14,396 bases of DNA, taken from contig CAIXOA010000144.1 in NCBI GenBank assembly GCA_903920925.1, forward strand, positions 1-14,396, written 5' to 3'. Positions 1 through 7,814 of this stretch are shown in pieces (positions within the stretch are counted from its first letter, which is position 1; every line of letters starts with the position of its first letter). The DNA is from an uncultured Microcaldota archaeon. Lineage in GTDB: Archaea > Micrarchaeota > Micrarchaeia > Anstonellales > Bilamarchaeaceae. Position numbers and translations under genes: made by a program. The notes beneath the pieces were generated by a model, which was given only the letters and a program-made list of their open reading frames with translations, did not search any database and was not told where the DNA came from.

Positions 1-627
1 GTGAAGGTGACGGCCGGGGGCATAGCCATATTCTACCTCATGAGCGCGGTGCTCCAGGTCGAGAACGGATGGATAATGTACCTAGGGGTTTTCGGCATTT
101 CCGCGATGATACTGTTAATGGTGCTGCTGCTTTTCTCAAAGAAATTCCTCAGGATGTTCAATTTTGCGCTAAAATGGCCCGCGGTGGGCGAAATATTGGA
201 GATGTGCCACAGGATGCAGGACCATTCCCACGTGGTGATAAGGAAGGCGCCGGAGATACTGGTGCTGCAGGTCATAACCTGGAGCCTCAAGGCGTTCTCC
301 TGGTGGGCGGTGGCCAAGAGCCTGGGCATAACCATTGTATTCCCGGTGCACGAGGTGGTGTTCTTCTATTTCTTCCAGCCGCTGGTGACCATGCTGGAGT
401 TCATTCCTACCCCAACTTTGGCCGGGATGGGATTGAGCGAGACGGGCGGCGTGCTGGTGATGGGATTGCTCGGTGTTCCCGTGGCGCAGGCAACGGCCTT
501 CATGCTCGTCGCACGTTTCAAGACGATTGCGGTGAACATACCGGGCTACAAGGATGCGATGGATTCCATAAGGGCCCTGGGAAAGAAAGAAGCAGGAAGC
601 AAGTATAAGTATGTGAAGAAGAGATAG
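1..627 (+). CDS. Flippase-like UPF0104/YbhN integral membrane protein, C-terminal part
   Basis: The reading frame is open from the first base and ends at TAG 625-627. Its 208 residues look like the C-terminal two thirds of a lysylphosphatidylglycerol-synthase-type transmembrane domain (UPF0104, flippase-like), whose members usually have about 300 or more residues. Hydrophobic segments lie near residues 5-20, 25-46, 85-108, 115-140 and 145-172. The family signature, a proline/glycine loop followed by G-x-G-x-x-E, is seen at about residues 134-147 (FIPTPTLAGMGLSETGG). The tail is short and basic (KKEAGSKYKYVKKR), as expected for a cytoplasmic end. In archaea these proteins often sit beside glycosyltransferases and are thought to move or modify lipid-linked compounds, but the substrate is unknown. 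The GTG at base 1 is probably internal, so the gene is taken as 5'-truncated by the window. It converges with NMD3 with a 2-base gap. Confidence 0.8.
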   Translation: MKVTAGGIAIFYLMSAVLQVENGWIMYLGVFGISAMILLMVLLLFSKKFLRMFNFALKWPAVGEILEMCHRMQDHSHVVIRKAPEILVLQVITWSLKAFSWWAVAKSLGITIVFPVHEVVFFYFFQPLVTMLEFIPTPTLAGMGLSETGGVLVMGLLGVPVAQATAFMLVARFKTIAVNIPGYKDAMDSIRALGKKEAGSKYKYVKKR

Positions 628-629
628 GC

Positions 630-1256
630 TCAGAGCCGGAGCAGGAAAGTAGTCCTGTATATCCTTTTTCCCTGCTTGACTCCGTGGAGCTTGCGGGAGA
701 TTACGGTGCGGATGCCGAGCTCGTGGCAGAGCGCCAGCACCTCTTTCGTGCTTCCAACATAAAGATCCCTGCCCTCCTTCAGGTCCTCGGCCTTGATGAT
801 GAATGTTTTCTTGTTAAGGGCCTCGGTGATTATCTTTTCGTATTTGGCCATCCTCTCCGGCCTTCCGCGTAGCTGGACTATCGCCTCGAAATAGTTGGAG
901 CCCTTGCGCGTGCAGTTCGTGCAGATGGACTTGATCGGCTCGTATTTCACCACCCGTTCCATCTTGAAGATGTTGCCCTCCTTCTCTACGAAGAAGGTGG
1001 CGGTCTCTATTTTGGGGGCGTATTCCACCTTGAAGAAGTCTCCCCTGCATTTCCTCTTGAAAAGCTTGTTGATTATCTCGTCCGTGTATTCCACCCAGTC
1101 GCGGGCGATGCGCATCTTCCCGCATTTGCCGCATAATTCGATGGAAAAGGCCCTGGGGGCCTCTAAGCGGATGGGCGAGCATTTGAGGCAGAAGGGCCCG
1201 ATGAACTGGGCCTTGTCGCTTGTGATGCCGCACTTTGGGCAGATTAGATAGTGCAT
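630..1256 (-). CDS. nmd3: NMD3 family zinc-binding ribosome-associated protein
   Basis: A protein of 208 residues that resembles the N-terminal zinc and eIF5A-like part of NMD3. Visible features are C6-x2-C9 with C23-x2-C26, a second cluster at C42-x2-C45 and C70, then C112-x2-C115 followed by the family pattern of an acidic/aromatic strand ending in a basic loop (YFEAIVQLRGR, residues about 121-131). In eukaryotes NMD3 is the adaptor that exports the 60S subunit. Archaea have no nucleus and the archaeal role is not settled; large-subunit maturation or quality control is the usual inference. It is much shorter than eukaryotic NMD3 (about 500 residues), with no nuclear export tail. The ATG at 1254-1256 lies about 29 bases after the TATA-like box at 1279-1290, so the transcript is probably leaderless. 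It is on the same strand as the CARDB gene (37-base gap) but seems to have its own promoter. Confidence 0.88.
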   Translation of the reverse strand: MHYLICPKCGITSDKAQFIGPFCLKCSPIRLEAPRAFSIELCGKCGKMRIARDWVEYTDEIINKLFKRKCRGDFFKVEYAPKIETATFFVEKEGNIFKMERVVKYEPIKSICTNCTRKGSNYFEAIVQLRGRPERMAKYEKIITEALNKKTFIIKAEDLKEGRDLYVGSTKEVLALCHELGIRTVISRKLHGVKQGKRIYRTTFLLRL

Positions 1257-1278
1257 ATGATAAGTAATACGCCGAGGG

Positions 1279-1290
1279 CATTTATATTAC
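1279..1290 (-). promoter_or_regulatory. TATA-like promoter box of NMD3
   Basis: On the minus strand this reads GTAATATAAATG, an archaeal box A. Its centre is about 29 bases upstream of the NMD3 ATG (1256), which predicts transcription starting at or next to the start codon. It lies in the 37-base gap right after the stop codon of the CARDB gene. Confidence 0.6.
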
Positions 1291-1293
1291 TAA

Positions 1294-4200
1294 TCAATTT
1301 ATCTGCCAGAACGCTACCTGCCATTGGCAGTTGTATTGCTCGGCGGCGCACATGTCGTCCGGGAATGTGATGTCCATGTCCACGACCACGTAATTGTGGG
1401 TGCCGGCCATCGGAACCTCCAGGCCGGTGTAAGACATGGTGCGGGGGGATTCGGAGCCGCTTATGTGCGGGCCGCCGCTGTCGCTCCAGACTGCGGTGTT
1501 GTCGTTGCGGATTTCCACCCCGTTGGCCTGCATGGCGGTGTTGCCGTGCGCCGCGGCGGCGGTCATGTCCAGATAGAGGCTTTCCTCGTCGCTTTCCGTG
1601 ACCTGGGTGACTATCGCCGGGCCTGAGGAGATTGTGTATTCAAGGTAGCGGATTACGTTGTCATCTGTTGTGTATTTTACCTTGTAATCCACCTTGTAAA
1701 TGCCGTAATAGACGGTGGCCTCGGGGCCCGCTTCCCAGGGGGAATGGTAGGTGTGGCTGATGAAGTATTCGGTGCCGGTCTTTGTGGCGGTGGGCGGCGC
1801 GTTCACAACGGTTACGGTGGTGCTCGTGGTGGAGGTGGCGCCATCCGTATCCGTGACGCGCATGGTGAGGGTGTAGGTGCCTGTGCTGGAATAGGTGTGG
1901 GAAACGGAGTCGAAGGACTCCGTGGCTGAGGCGCCGTCTCCGAAAGTCCAGTAGACCGAGGCTATCCCTCCGTCAGGGTCTGTGGAGGAGAAGGGGCTGA
2001 AAGAGGCGGGCTCGCCCTTGTAAACGGTGTAGGGGCCGTCCAGGACTGCGACCGGCGGCTGGTTGGGCTGCACGGTCACTATGTAGGTTGCGGTGTCAGT
2101 TGCGCCACCGGAATCTGTAACGGTGAGGGTGGCGAGGTGCTGGCCCGGGATTGTGAAATAATTGTATACTTCCGTATCCTGCTCCCATTCTCCGGAATTG
2201 TCGAACCTCCACCTGCACGTGAAGTAGGGGCTCTCGGGGTCGGTGGTGTCGAGGCAGTTGAAGGTGAAGTATTCGCCGCGGAGGGCGGAGTCCTTGTCTA
2301 CTGCGATTACGGCGTTGGGCGGCTGGTTGTCCACAAGGGCGGAGGTGAGCTCCGCATCGTTGTTGGTGTCAAGGGTTTCGGTCACGGAGTTGGAAGGGTC
2401 GGCGGCCGCGGAGAATGTTATGGTGCCCGGGTCGTAGTCGCGGTCCACGCGTATGAAGCCGGCCACGTCCGCGCTCGCGCCTGCGTTGAGCTGGGGGATT
2501 GTTTCCTCCTTTATCTTGGTTCCATCGGAGAAGATTTGGATCAGGATGTTGCTGGCGCGCGCGTTGCCCACGTTATGTACGGAGGCGGTTATGTGCGCAT
2601 AGGAATAGTAGTCTGAAGCGGTGGGAATCACTATTGTGGGGCGGTCGGTGGAGAGGGAGACGGTGAGGTCGGGGAGCTGGGCATTGAGGCCCAGGGAGCC
2701 CTCGTTGTTGCCGAAATCGCTTTCGTAGATGGAGTGGGACGGGTTTACTTTTGCCATTACTATCGGGTTGGAAGAGATGCCGGAGGGGACGGTCCACTGG
2801 ACGCTCTGGGTTGTGGTGCTGCCTGCGGAAATGGTTGCGGCCTTGGAGCCTATTTCGCGCTCATCCCCGGAGGGGGTTACATAATAGAATACTATTTGGG
2901 CGTTTGTTGCCTTTGCGGAGCCGGAATTCTTCACTACTGCCTTGAGGGTTACGGTTGAGCCAACGGAAACTGTGCCGGTGGAGGTGAGGGACTGCACGTA
3001 GAGGTCCGGAAGGGAGATGTTTATGGATTTGTTGGCGGCATTGTTGGTGAGGGACTTTTCCAGGATTGCGCCCGTGGGGTTCACCTGCACGAGGAAAGTG
3101 GCGCTCTTTATTCCGGTGGGGACCGGCCAGTCTACGCTGAGGTCCTTGGAGCTCTTTGCATTAACCTTGTCTATTGTTTTGGACTGGAAGAGATGGAACG
3201 GGCCTCCATCCGTGGATACGTAAAATTGCACAGGGACGTTTTGCGCGAGGAGGGTGCCCTGGTTCTTTACCTTTGCCTTAACCTTGAGCGTGTCTCCGAC
3301 CTCGGGGTCCGTAGGGTTGAAGGTGATTCCGTTGGAGGTGTTTATCGTGAGGTCAGGGTAAAGGGCCTCTATTGTGAGCGGATGGGTGCCGATGTTGTTG
3401 CCCTCGTCCTGTTCGCGGATCTTGTTCTCGGGGTCAATGGTCACTGCGATGGTGAGGGAGGTTGTGTCCGCCGGGATTGTCAATGTGGCCTTCACGACCT
3501 TGTTTGCGCCCGGGGCGATGGAGGTGATTGTGGCTTCGCCTATTTTTTCGCCCTCTATTACGGTGGTGCGCTCCTCCTTTGCCCCCCCTTCCTTTATGAG
3601 GCCGGCGATCATGCCGCTGTGGAGGGCCTCGGCGTCTATTTCAGTGTGCTCGGCATCCTCCCCGGTCTTGTCATAGACCTGGATGCGGTCAACCTTCTGG
3701 AAAATGACCTTCACATTTTCTGCGGTGACCGGGCCGCCGTTGTAGACTTTTGCGCTTATGGTGACCGTGGAGCCGGTCTTGGGGCTGGAGGGCGAGTGGG
3801 TGATGAGCGCATCTGTGATGTAAAGGTCGGGTAGCGTGGATTCGGCGGAGATTGAGAGCTCGGCACGGTTGTTCTCCTCATCCAATTCGGAGATGGTCCC
3901 ATTTGGGTCTGCGGTGACCGTGACCTGCGTCTCATCTGCAGGAAGGACGATGGTTATGGAGCCCTTGGAGCCTGCGGAGATGGAGGAGATTTTTGCATAT
4001 TTAGCGTTGGCGCGCACCCACACGTTGGTGGCTTTTTCGGTCCCTATATTATTCACATAAATCTTGAGCGAGATGCTCGGCTCTCCGCTCACTTCCTTAA
4101 TCTGGTAGGTGATGTCGGAGGGGGAGATGGAGAGGTCGGGCTTTGGCTGAGCGGTGTAGGGCACGGAGGCCTGGCCCTGGTTGTTTTCCTCGTTCTTCTC

Positions 4201-4785
4201 TGTAATTGCATTATCGGGGTCTGCGGTTGCGGTGATTGTGAAGGTGCCTGCCTGGGACGGGGGGGTGCAGGTGAGGGAAGCGGTAGAGGAGCTGCCCACG
4301 CCTATTGAAGAGATGGTTTTGGAAACGGAAGAGCCGTCCGCGCAGGTGACGCGCAGGAGGACGTCCGCGGCCTTCTCGTCGCCCGTGTTTTTTAGTGTCG
4401 TCTTTATGGTGATGTTTTTGCCGAGGGCGGTGGAGGCAGGGGTGGATGTGACATTTAAGATGATGAGGTCGGGGTAGACCGCGGGGGTGGTAAAGGAGGA
4501 GATTTCGGAATTGTAGGTGGTGGAGTTGAAGACGCACTGGAGCTTGTAGAAATATTTTGTGTCGGGGGTGAGGGAGGATAGCTTCACTCCATGAGAAAAT
4601 GATTTGGTGGAATTGGTGGCGGTGGAGCCGAAGGATTCATTTTTCCCGTAGAGGATTTTGCCCGTGCAGTTGTAATCGGTCTTCCAGGTGATGTAGGCGC
4701 TCTTGCCGCTTGGGGCGGCTTGGATGTCGCTGAATTGCGCGAACAGGAGCGGAAGGGCCAATAGAACAAAAATTAGTTTTTTCAT
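1294..4785 (-). CDS. Large secreted CARDB/PKD repeat surface protein
   Basis: A 1163-residue exported protein. A signal peptide covers about residues 1-24 (KK, then a hydrophobic core, ending near IQA). Then come a fibronectin-III-like domain (about 28-101), six CARDB-type beta-sandwich domains (about 105-210, 216-313, 319-472, 476-590, 592-703, 704-815), each opening with PDL and closing with a D/E-x-x-N-N turn, two PKD domains (about 824-906 and 910-994, the second with YWTFGDG and HTY), and an unassigned C-terminal domain (995-1163) with C1146 and C1153. No C-terminal membrane helix or sorting motif is visible, so it is secreted or held by a partner, perhaps the lipoprotein encoded just upstream. 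CARDB and PKD domains are common in archaeal adhesins and S-layer-associated proteins. An in-frame GTG at 4792-4794 is rejected as start because it lies inside the Shine-Dalgarno sequence; ATG 4783-4785 is used. Confidence 0.9.
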   Translation of the reverse strand: MKKLIFVLLALPLLFAQFSDIQAAPSGKSAYITWKTDYNCTGKILYGKNESFGSTATNSTKSFSHGVKLSSLTPDTKYFYKLQCVFNSTTYNSEISSFTTPAVYPDLIILNVTSTPASTALGKNITIKTTLKNTGDEKAADVLLRVTCADGSSVSKTISSIGVGSSSTASLTCTPPSQAGTFTITATADPDNAITEKNEENNQGQASVPYTAQPKPDLSISPSDITYQIKEVSGEPSISLKIYVNNIGTEKATNVWVRANAKYAKISSISAGSKGSITIVLPADETQVTVTADPNGTISELDEENNRAELSISAESTLPDLYITDALITHSPSSPKTGSTVTISAKVYNGGPVTAENVKVIFQKVDRIQVYDKTGEDAEHTEIDAEALHSGMIAGLIKEGGAKEERTTVIEGEKIGEATITSIAPGANKVVKATLTIPADTTSLTIAVTIDPENKIREQDEGNNIGTHPLTIEALYPDLTINTSNGITFNPTDPEVGDTLKVKAKVKNQGTLLAQNVPVQFYVSTDGGPFHLFQSKTIDKVNAKSSKDLSVDWPVPTGIKSATFLVQVNPTGAILEKSLTNNAANKSINISLPDLYVQSLTSTGTVSVGSTVTLKAVVKNSGSAKATNAQIVFYYVTPSGDEREIGSKAATISAGSTTTQSVQWTVPSGISSNPIVMAKVNPSHSIYESDFGNNEGSLGLNAQLPDLTVSLSTDRPTIVIPTASDYYSYAHITASVHNVGNARASNILIQIFSDGTKIKEETIPQLNAGASADVAGFIRVDRDYDPGTITFSAAADPSNSVTETLDTNNDAELTSALVDNQPPNAVIAVDKDSALRGEYFTFNCLDTTDPESPYFTCRWRFDNSGEWEQDTEVYNYFTIPGQHLATLTVTDSGGATDTATYIVTVQPNQPPVAVLDGPYTVYKGEPASFSPFSSTDPDGGIASVYWTFGDGASATESFDSVSHTYSSTGTYTLTMRVTDTDGATSTTSTTVTVVNAPPTATKTGTEYFISHTYHSPWEAGPEATVYYGIYKVDYKVKYTTDDNVIRYLEYTISSGPAIVTQVTESDEESLYLDMTAAAAHGNTAMQANGVEIRNDNTAVWSDSGGPHISGSESPRTMSYTGLEVPMAGTHNYVVVDMDITFPDDMCAAEQYNCQWQVAFWQIN

Positions 4786-4790
4786 ATCAA

Positions 4791-4796
4791 TCACCT
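4791..4796 (-). promoter_or_regulatory. Shine-Dalgarno site of the CARDB gene
   Basis: AGGTGA on the minus strand, 5 bases before ATG 4785, matches the archaeal anti-Shine-Dalgarno tail of 16S rRNA. It overlaps the TAG stop (4795-4797) of the upstream lipoprotein gene. This fixes the start codon and suggests translation coupled to the gene before it. Confidence 0.8.
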
Positions 4797-5292
4797 AAGA
4801 ACCTCCGGTTGCTTCACAAACGTTGCGCTCAAAGCTTACTGTCCATACGGGCGAGCCGCCGGTCATTTCCAGGGAATATTCGCCGGGCGAGTGGCATTGT
4901 GAAGAGGCAGCCGTGCTGTCCATCCAATTATCCCCAAGCGCATCCGAGAAGGAGTAGGGGAGCTCGCGTATCGCCTTTCCGGGGATTGTGACGGTGTAGC
5001 TCTTCTTCTGCTGCAGGGAATCGAAGGTGTACTCCCACTGGTCCGATTTTCCGTCCGCTTCCGCAATCCCGTATACGCTTATGAGGGCGGCATCGGAGGC
5101 GATGGGGCGGATTGCGGCTTTTGCCTCATCAAGGCCGGTGTGGGCGGTGAAGGGCGCGGTTTCTACAGCCACTTCCTCCTGTAGCTGGGTTTGGGTGGCG
5201 TTTCCCCCTCCGATTCCCGGAATCTGGGGGAGGGTGCATCCTGAGAGAAGAACAAAACCAAGGATTACCGCAAGAAATAGCGAATTTTTCAT
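4795..5292 (-). CDS. Small predicted lipoprotein, first gene of the CARDB operon
   Basis: A 165-residue protein with a lipoprotein signal peptide: basic start (MKNS), hydrophobic core and lipobox L16-S17-G18-C19. A short Pro/Gly/Gln linker (about 20-45) follows, then a globular region (about 50-160) with two cysteines, C133 and C159, that could form a disulfide outside the cell. I do not recognise the family. The pattern of a helix, then W-x-Y-x-F and Y-x-V-x-I strands, then a second helix and a W-x-V-x-F strand, is reminiscent of PepSY-like folds, but this is weak. The frame extends upstream to 5397, but only ATG 5290-5292 puts the signal peptide at the N-terminus and the start about 27 bases after the A/T element at 5312-5326. 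Nine bases separate its stop from the CARDB start, so the two are very likely co-transcribed, and it may help anchor the CARDB protein. Confidence 0.8.
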   Translation of the reverse strand: MKNSLFLAVILGFVLLSGCTLPQIPGIGGGNATQTQLQEEVAVETAPFTAHTGLDEAKAAIRPIASDAALISVYGIAEADGKSDQWEYTFDSLQQKKSYTVTIPGKAIRELPYSFSDALGDNWMDSTAASSQCHSPGEYSLEMTGGSPVWTVSFERNVCEATGGS

Positions 5293-5311
5293 GGGTTGCT
5301 TTACATGAGTG

Positions 5312-5326
5312 TAATTAAAAAATTTA
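5312..5326. promoter_or_regulatory. A/T-rich element between divergent lipoprotein and pcm genes
   Basis: TAATTAAAAAATTTA is almost symmetrical, and its centre (5319) is about 27 bases from the lipoprotein ATG (5292) and about 26 bases from the pcm ATG (5345). It could therefore act as a TATA box in both directions. It is the only TATA-like stretch in the 52-base gap. Confidence 0.5.
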
Positions 5327-5344
5327 GCATTGGCGGAGTAAGTG

Positions 5345-6004
5345 ATGGCTGGGAGAGAAGACGAGAAGGAAAGGATGTTCAGGTTCCTCAGGGACACTTC
5401 TTTCTTGAAAACTGAGAAAGTAGAGAAGGCGATGAGGAAGGTGGACAGGGAGTTCTTCGTGCCGGAGAGCGAGAAGGGATTTGCGTATTATGACACGGCG
5501 ATTCCCGTAGGGTACGGCCAGACTATTTCTGCGCCAACAGTGGTTGCGTTCATGCTGGAGGCGCTGGATTTGAGGGAAGGGATGCGAGTTCTGGAGGTTG
5601 GGGCGGGGAGCGGGTATAATTGCGCCTTGCTTTCGGTGCTTGTGGGGCAGAAGGGAAGGGTGTTGAGTGTGGAGCGGGTGCCGGAGCTGGCGAAATTGGC
5701 GAAGGCGAACATTGCTTCTGCGGGCATTAGTATGAATAATATAGAGATTATGGTGGGGGACGGGAGCGGGGGGTATCCTCCTGGGGCGCCTTATGACAGG
5801 ATTGCTGTTACGGCGGCGCTTCCCTCTTTGGATTTGGGGCACCCATTGATTGCGCAATTGAAGAAGGATGGGAAACTGCTTGCGCCGGTGGGAAGCTATG
5901 TGCAGGACCTGGTGCTTTTTGAGAAGAAGAATGGGAAGATGAGCAGGATATTGCCGGTTATGTTTGTGCCGCTCATTGGAAAATACGGATTCCGGGAAGA
6001 ATAG
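5345..6004 (+). CDS. pcm: Protein-L-isoaspartate O-methyltransferase
   Basis: This 219-residue enzyme uses S-adenosylmethionine to methylate abnormal L-isoaspartyl residues in aged proteins, starting their repair to aspartate; it acts in the cytoplasm. The length is normal for the family. The diagnostic pre-methyltransferase motif G-Y-G-Q-T-I-S-A-P is at residues 56-64, and SAM-binding motif I is V-L-E-V-G-A-G-S-G at 82-90, followed by an acidic residue at the end of the next strand (LSVERV). The C-terminal L-x-P-V-G-S region common in the family is also present. The start is ATG 5345; a GTG directly before it (5342) is in frame and would add one residue. GGAG at 5335-5338, 6 bases upstream, could be a ribosome site, so whether this gene is leaderless is unclear. 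It is divergent from the lipoprotein operon and followed after 33 bases by DUF2070. Confidence 0.93.
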   Translation: MAGREDEKERMFRFLRDTSFLKTEKVEKAMRKVDREFFVPESEKGFAYYDTAIPVGYGQTISAPTVVAFMLEALDLREGMRVLEVGAGSGYNCALLSVLVGQKGRVLSVERVPELAKLAKANIASAGISMNNIEIMVGDGSGGYPPGAPYDRIAVTAALPSLDLGHPLIAQLKKDGKLLAPVGSYVQDLVLFEKKNGKMSRILPVMFVPLIGKYGFREE

Positions 6005-6015
6005 CTTTTTAAATT
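6005..6015 (+). promoter_or_regulatory. TATA-like promoter box of the DUF2070-tyrS unit
   Basis: CTTTTTAAATT begins directly after the pcm stop codon (TAG 6002-6004). Its centre is about 28 bases before ATG 6038, consistent with a leaderless transcript for DUF2070. Confidence 0.5.
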
Positions 6016-6037
6016 CTGGAAAAGGAACTTTCTGCCT

Positions 6038-7804
6038 ATGGGGAACATGGAGAAGGCGGTGGGGCTCACGAAATATTTCGTGGCGCTGCCCCGCGCGAGG
6101 ACCCTCGCGGCTGCAATCCTGGCGGTCGCCATAGGCTTCGGGATGGCGCTTGCGGCGCTCACCGGGCAGAACTTCCTTGAGGCGGGGCTCACCGCGTTCT
6201 ACGTGCTTGCGGTGCCGGGCTTCCTTTCCATCATCGTGGGGAAAGCGATGATGATGAAGGTGCCGATAAGGAGGATTACCGCGGTTGCGCTGATTGGGGA
6301 ATTCATATATGCGGTTACTTATTTGGCGGCGGTTTCCCTTCCAATTTTCGGGATTCCGCTGGGGCTGGAGATTGTTTTCCTGGGGAGCGCGTTCGTATTC
6401 ATATTATGGTACCTGATTGCGAGAATCGTATTCGTGTTGAAGTGGAGGTCGCTCATCTTCGCCTTCTTGCAATTGATGCTGTATGCGTTCTTCCTCATAA
6501 CGAACGGGCTGCTCCCCTTCCAGGGAACCGCGGAGAGCGTGATAATAAAGTTCTATGCCGCTTCGCTCATTTTGCTGGGGGCGCTCTACCTGTTTTTCTG
6601 GATAATAAATGCGCCGATGAAGAGGACCTTCGGGGTTGCGAGCACGGACGCGGTGTCCATGTTCTTCGGGCAGTGGTTCTACAACGCGAAGGACATGGAG
6701 AAGGCGTTCAGGAAGGTGGGGGAGGATGTGGAGACCTACCTGTCCGTTTTTCTGTTCAGGAAAGAGAAGAAGGAGATTGCGTTCGTGGTCCCGTACGTGC
6801 ATTTTGGGCCGTTCGGGGAACTCGGGGGAAGCAACTTCTCTTATCTGATTGCGAAGGCGCTGGGGGACGACGGGGAGAAAAAAGAAAGGGATGTGTTTGT
6901 TTTCCACGGTTTGGCGACGCATGACATGAACCCGGTTTCGGTGAGCGAGCTGGGCAAAATTACGGACAAATGCAGGGAAATTCTTGTTGGTGCGAAGCCA
7001 AAAGATGCAAAGGCGGCGTTCGTGGAGGGAAAGGAGGGGGAGTGCAGGGCGGAGTGCCTGCGGATCGGGGATGCGGCGTTTATGGGATTGACGAGGGCGC
7101 CGGAGACGTGCGAGGACTTTTCATTGGGGATGGGGATTGCGCTCACATCCGAAGCGGAGAAGAGGGTTCGGGTTGCTGCGCTTGCGGATGAGCATAACTC
7201 GGAAACGGGCGAGATAGAGTATGTGGAGCCGGGGACTCCGTTTGGATTTAGGTACATGTCCGCGGTGGGTAAGGCGTGCGAGGCGAAGGGGAAGGAGAGG
7301 AAACTGAGAATTGGGACAGCGGAGGGGCTTTTGGAGAACGCGGCAATCGGGCCGGCGGGAATCAAGGTTGCGGTGTTTGATACCGAGCCAAAGTATGTGA
7401 TTATATTATTGGATTCGAACGGCATTACTCCTGCGTTCAGGGAAAAATTAATGGGCGAAGTGGCTGGGATGTTCCGGAGGACGGGATGGGGGGAGGCGGT
7501 TCCCGCAATTTATACAACGGATACGCACAAAGTGAACACGGTGAAGGGGGTGGTGAATCCCATACAGGAGGATGAGAGGATTACCACGAAGATAAAAGAG
7601 CTTGCCACTGCGGCTTACTTCGACCTGGGGGATGCGCAATTCTACGGGGAGCGGGCCATTGTCGGGATAAAGGCGTTCGGGGTAAGGCAGGCGATAGAGA
7701 TGGTGAGCACGGTCAATGCGATAGTGGCGGTTGCGCGCATAGCCGCACCCCTTATAATATTTGGAGGCGTGATAACCGCGCTTTGGTTCATTTCGAAGAT
7801 TTAG
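6038..7804 (+). CDS. DUF2070 family membrane protein (putative lipid hydrolase-like)
   Basis: A 588-residue membrane protein matching the archaeal DUF2070 (COG3356) layout. Six hydrophobic helices occupy about residues 21-42, 49-70, 80-105, 109-133, 138-160 and 168-191. A soluble domain covers about 200-555, and one last helix lies at about 562-586. The soluble domain has clustered conserved polar motifs: H255-F-G-P-F-G with G-G-S-N 263-266, H290, H295-D-M-N298, D-E-H386-N, and T-T-D-T-H497. Spaced histidines and aspartates of this kind look like a metal site. From memory, COG3356 has been related to the neutral ceramidase superfamily, which uses zinc; that would suggest lipid amide hydrolysis, but the true substrate is unknown. 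The soluble domain probably faces one side of the membrane between helices 6 and 7. Its stop is 10 bases before tyrS, so the two probably share a transcript. Confidence 0.85.
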   Translation: MGNMEKAVGLTKYFVALPRARTLAAAILAVAIGFGMALAALTGQNFLEAGLTAFYVLAVPGFLSIIVGKAMMMKVPIRRITAVALIGEFIYAVTYLAAVSLPIFGIPLGLEIVFLGSAFVFILWYLIARIVFVLKWRSLIFAFLQLMLYAFFLITNGLLPFQGTAESVIIKFYAASLILLGALYLFFWIINAPMKRTFGVASTDAVSMFFGQWFYNAKDMEKAFRKVGEDVETYLSVFLFRKEKKEIAFVVPYVHFGPFGELGGSNFSYLIAKALGDDGEKKERDVFVFHGLATHDMNPVSVSELGKITDKCREILVGAKPKDAKAAFVEGKEGECRAECLRIGDAAFMGLTRAPETCEDFSLGMGIALTSEAEKRVRVAALADEHNSETGEIEYVEPGTPFGFRYMSAVGKACEAKGKERKLRIGTAEGLLENAAIGPAGIKVAVFDTEPKYVIILLDSNGITPAFREKLMGEVAGMFRRTGWGEAVPAIYTTDTHKVNTVKGVVNPIQEDERITTKIKELATAAYFDLGDAQFYGERAIVGIKAFGVRQAIEMVSTVNAIVAVARIAAPLIIFGGVITALWFISKI

Positions 7805-7814
7805 GGGCGAGAAA

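Noticed and set aside
1294..4785. Repeated motifs (PDL and N-N turns) considered as a DNA repeat or CRISPR-like array.
   Set aside because: The similarity is at protein level between CARDB domains; spacing is irregular and no identical DNA repeats with spacers are present.
4792..4794. In-frame GTG as a longer start for the CARDB protein.
   Set aside because: It lies inside the AGGTGA ribosome site; ATG 4785 has the right spacing and a clean signal peptide.
5293..5397. An N-terminal extension of the lipoprotein by 35 residues.
   Set aside because: It would bury the signal peptide inside the protein and overlap the promoter region and the pcm start.
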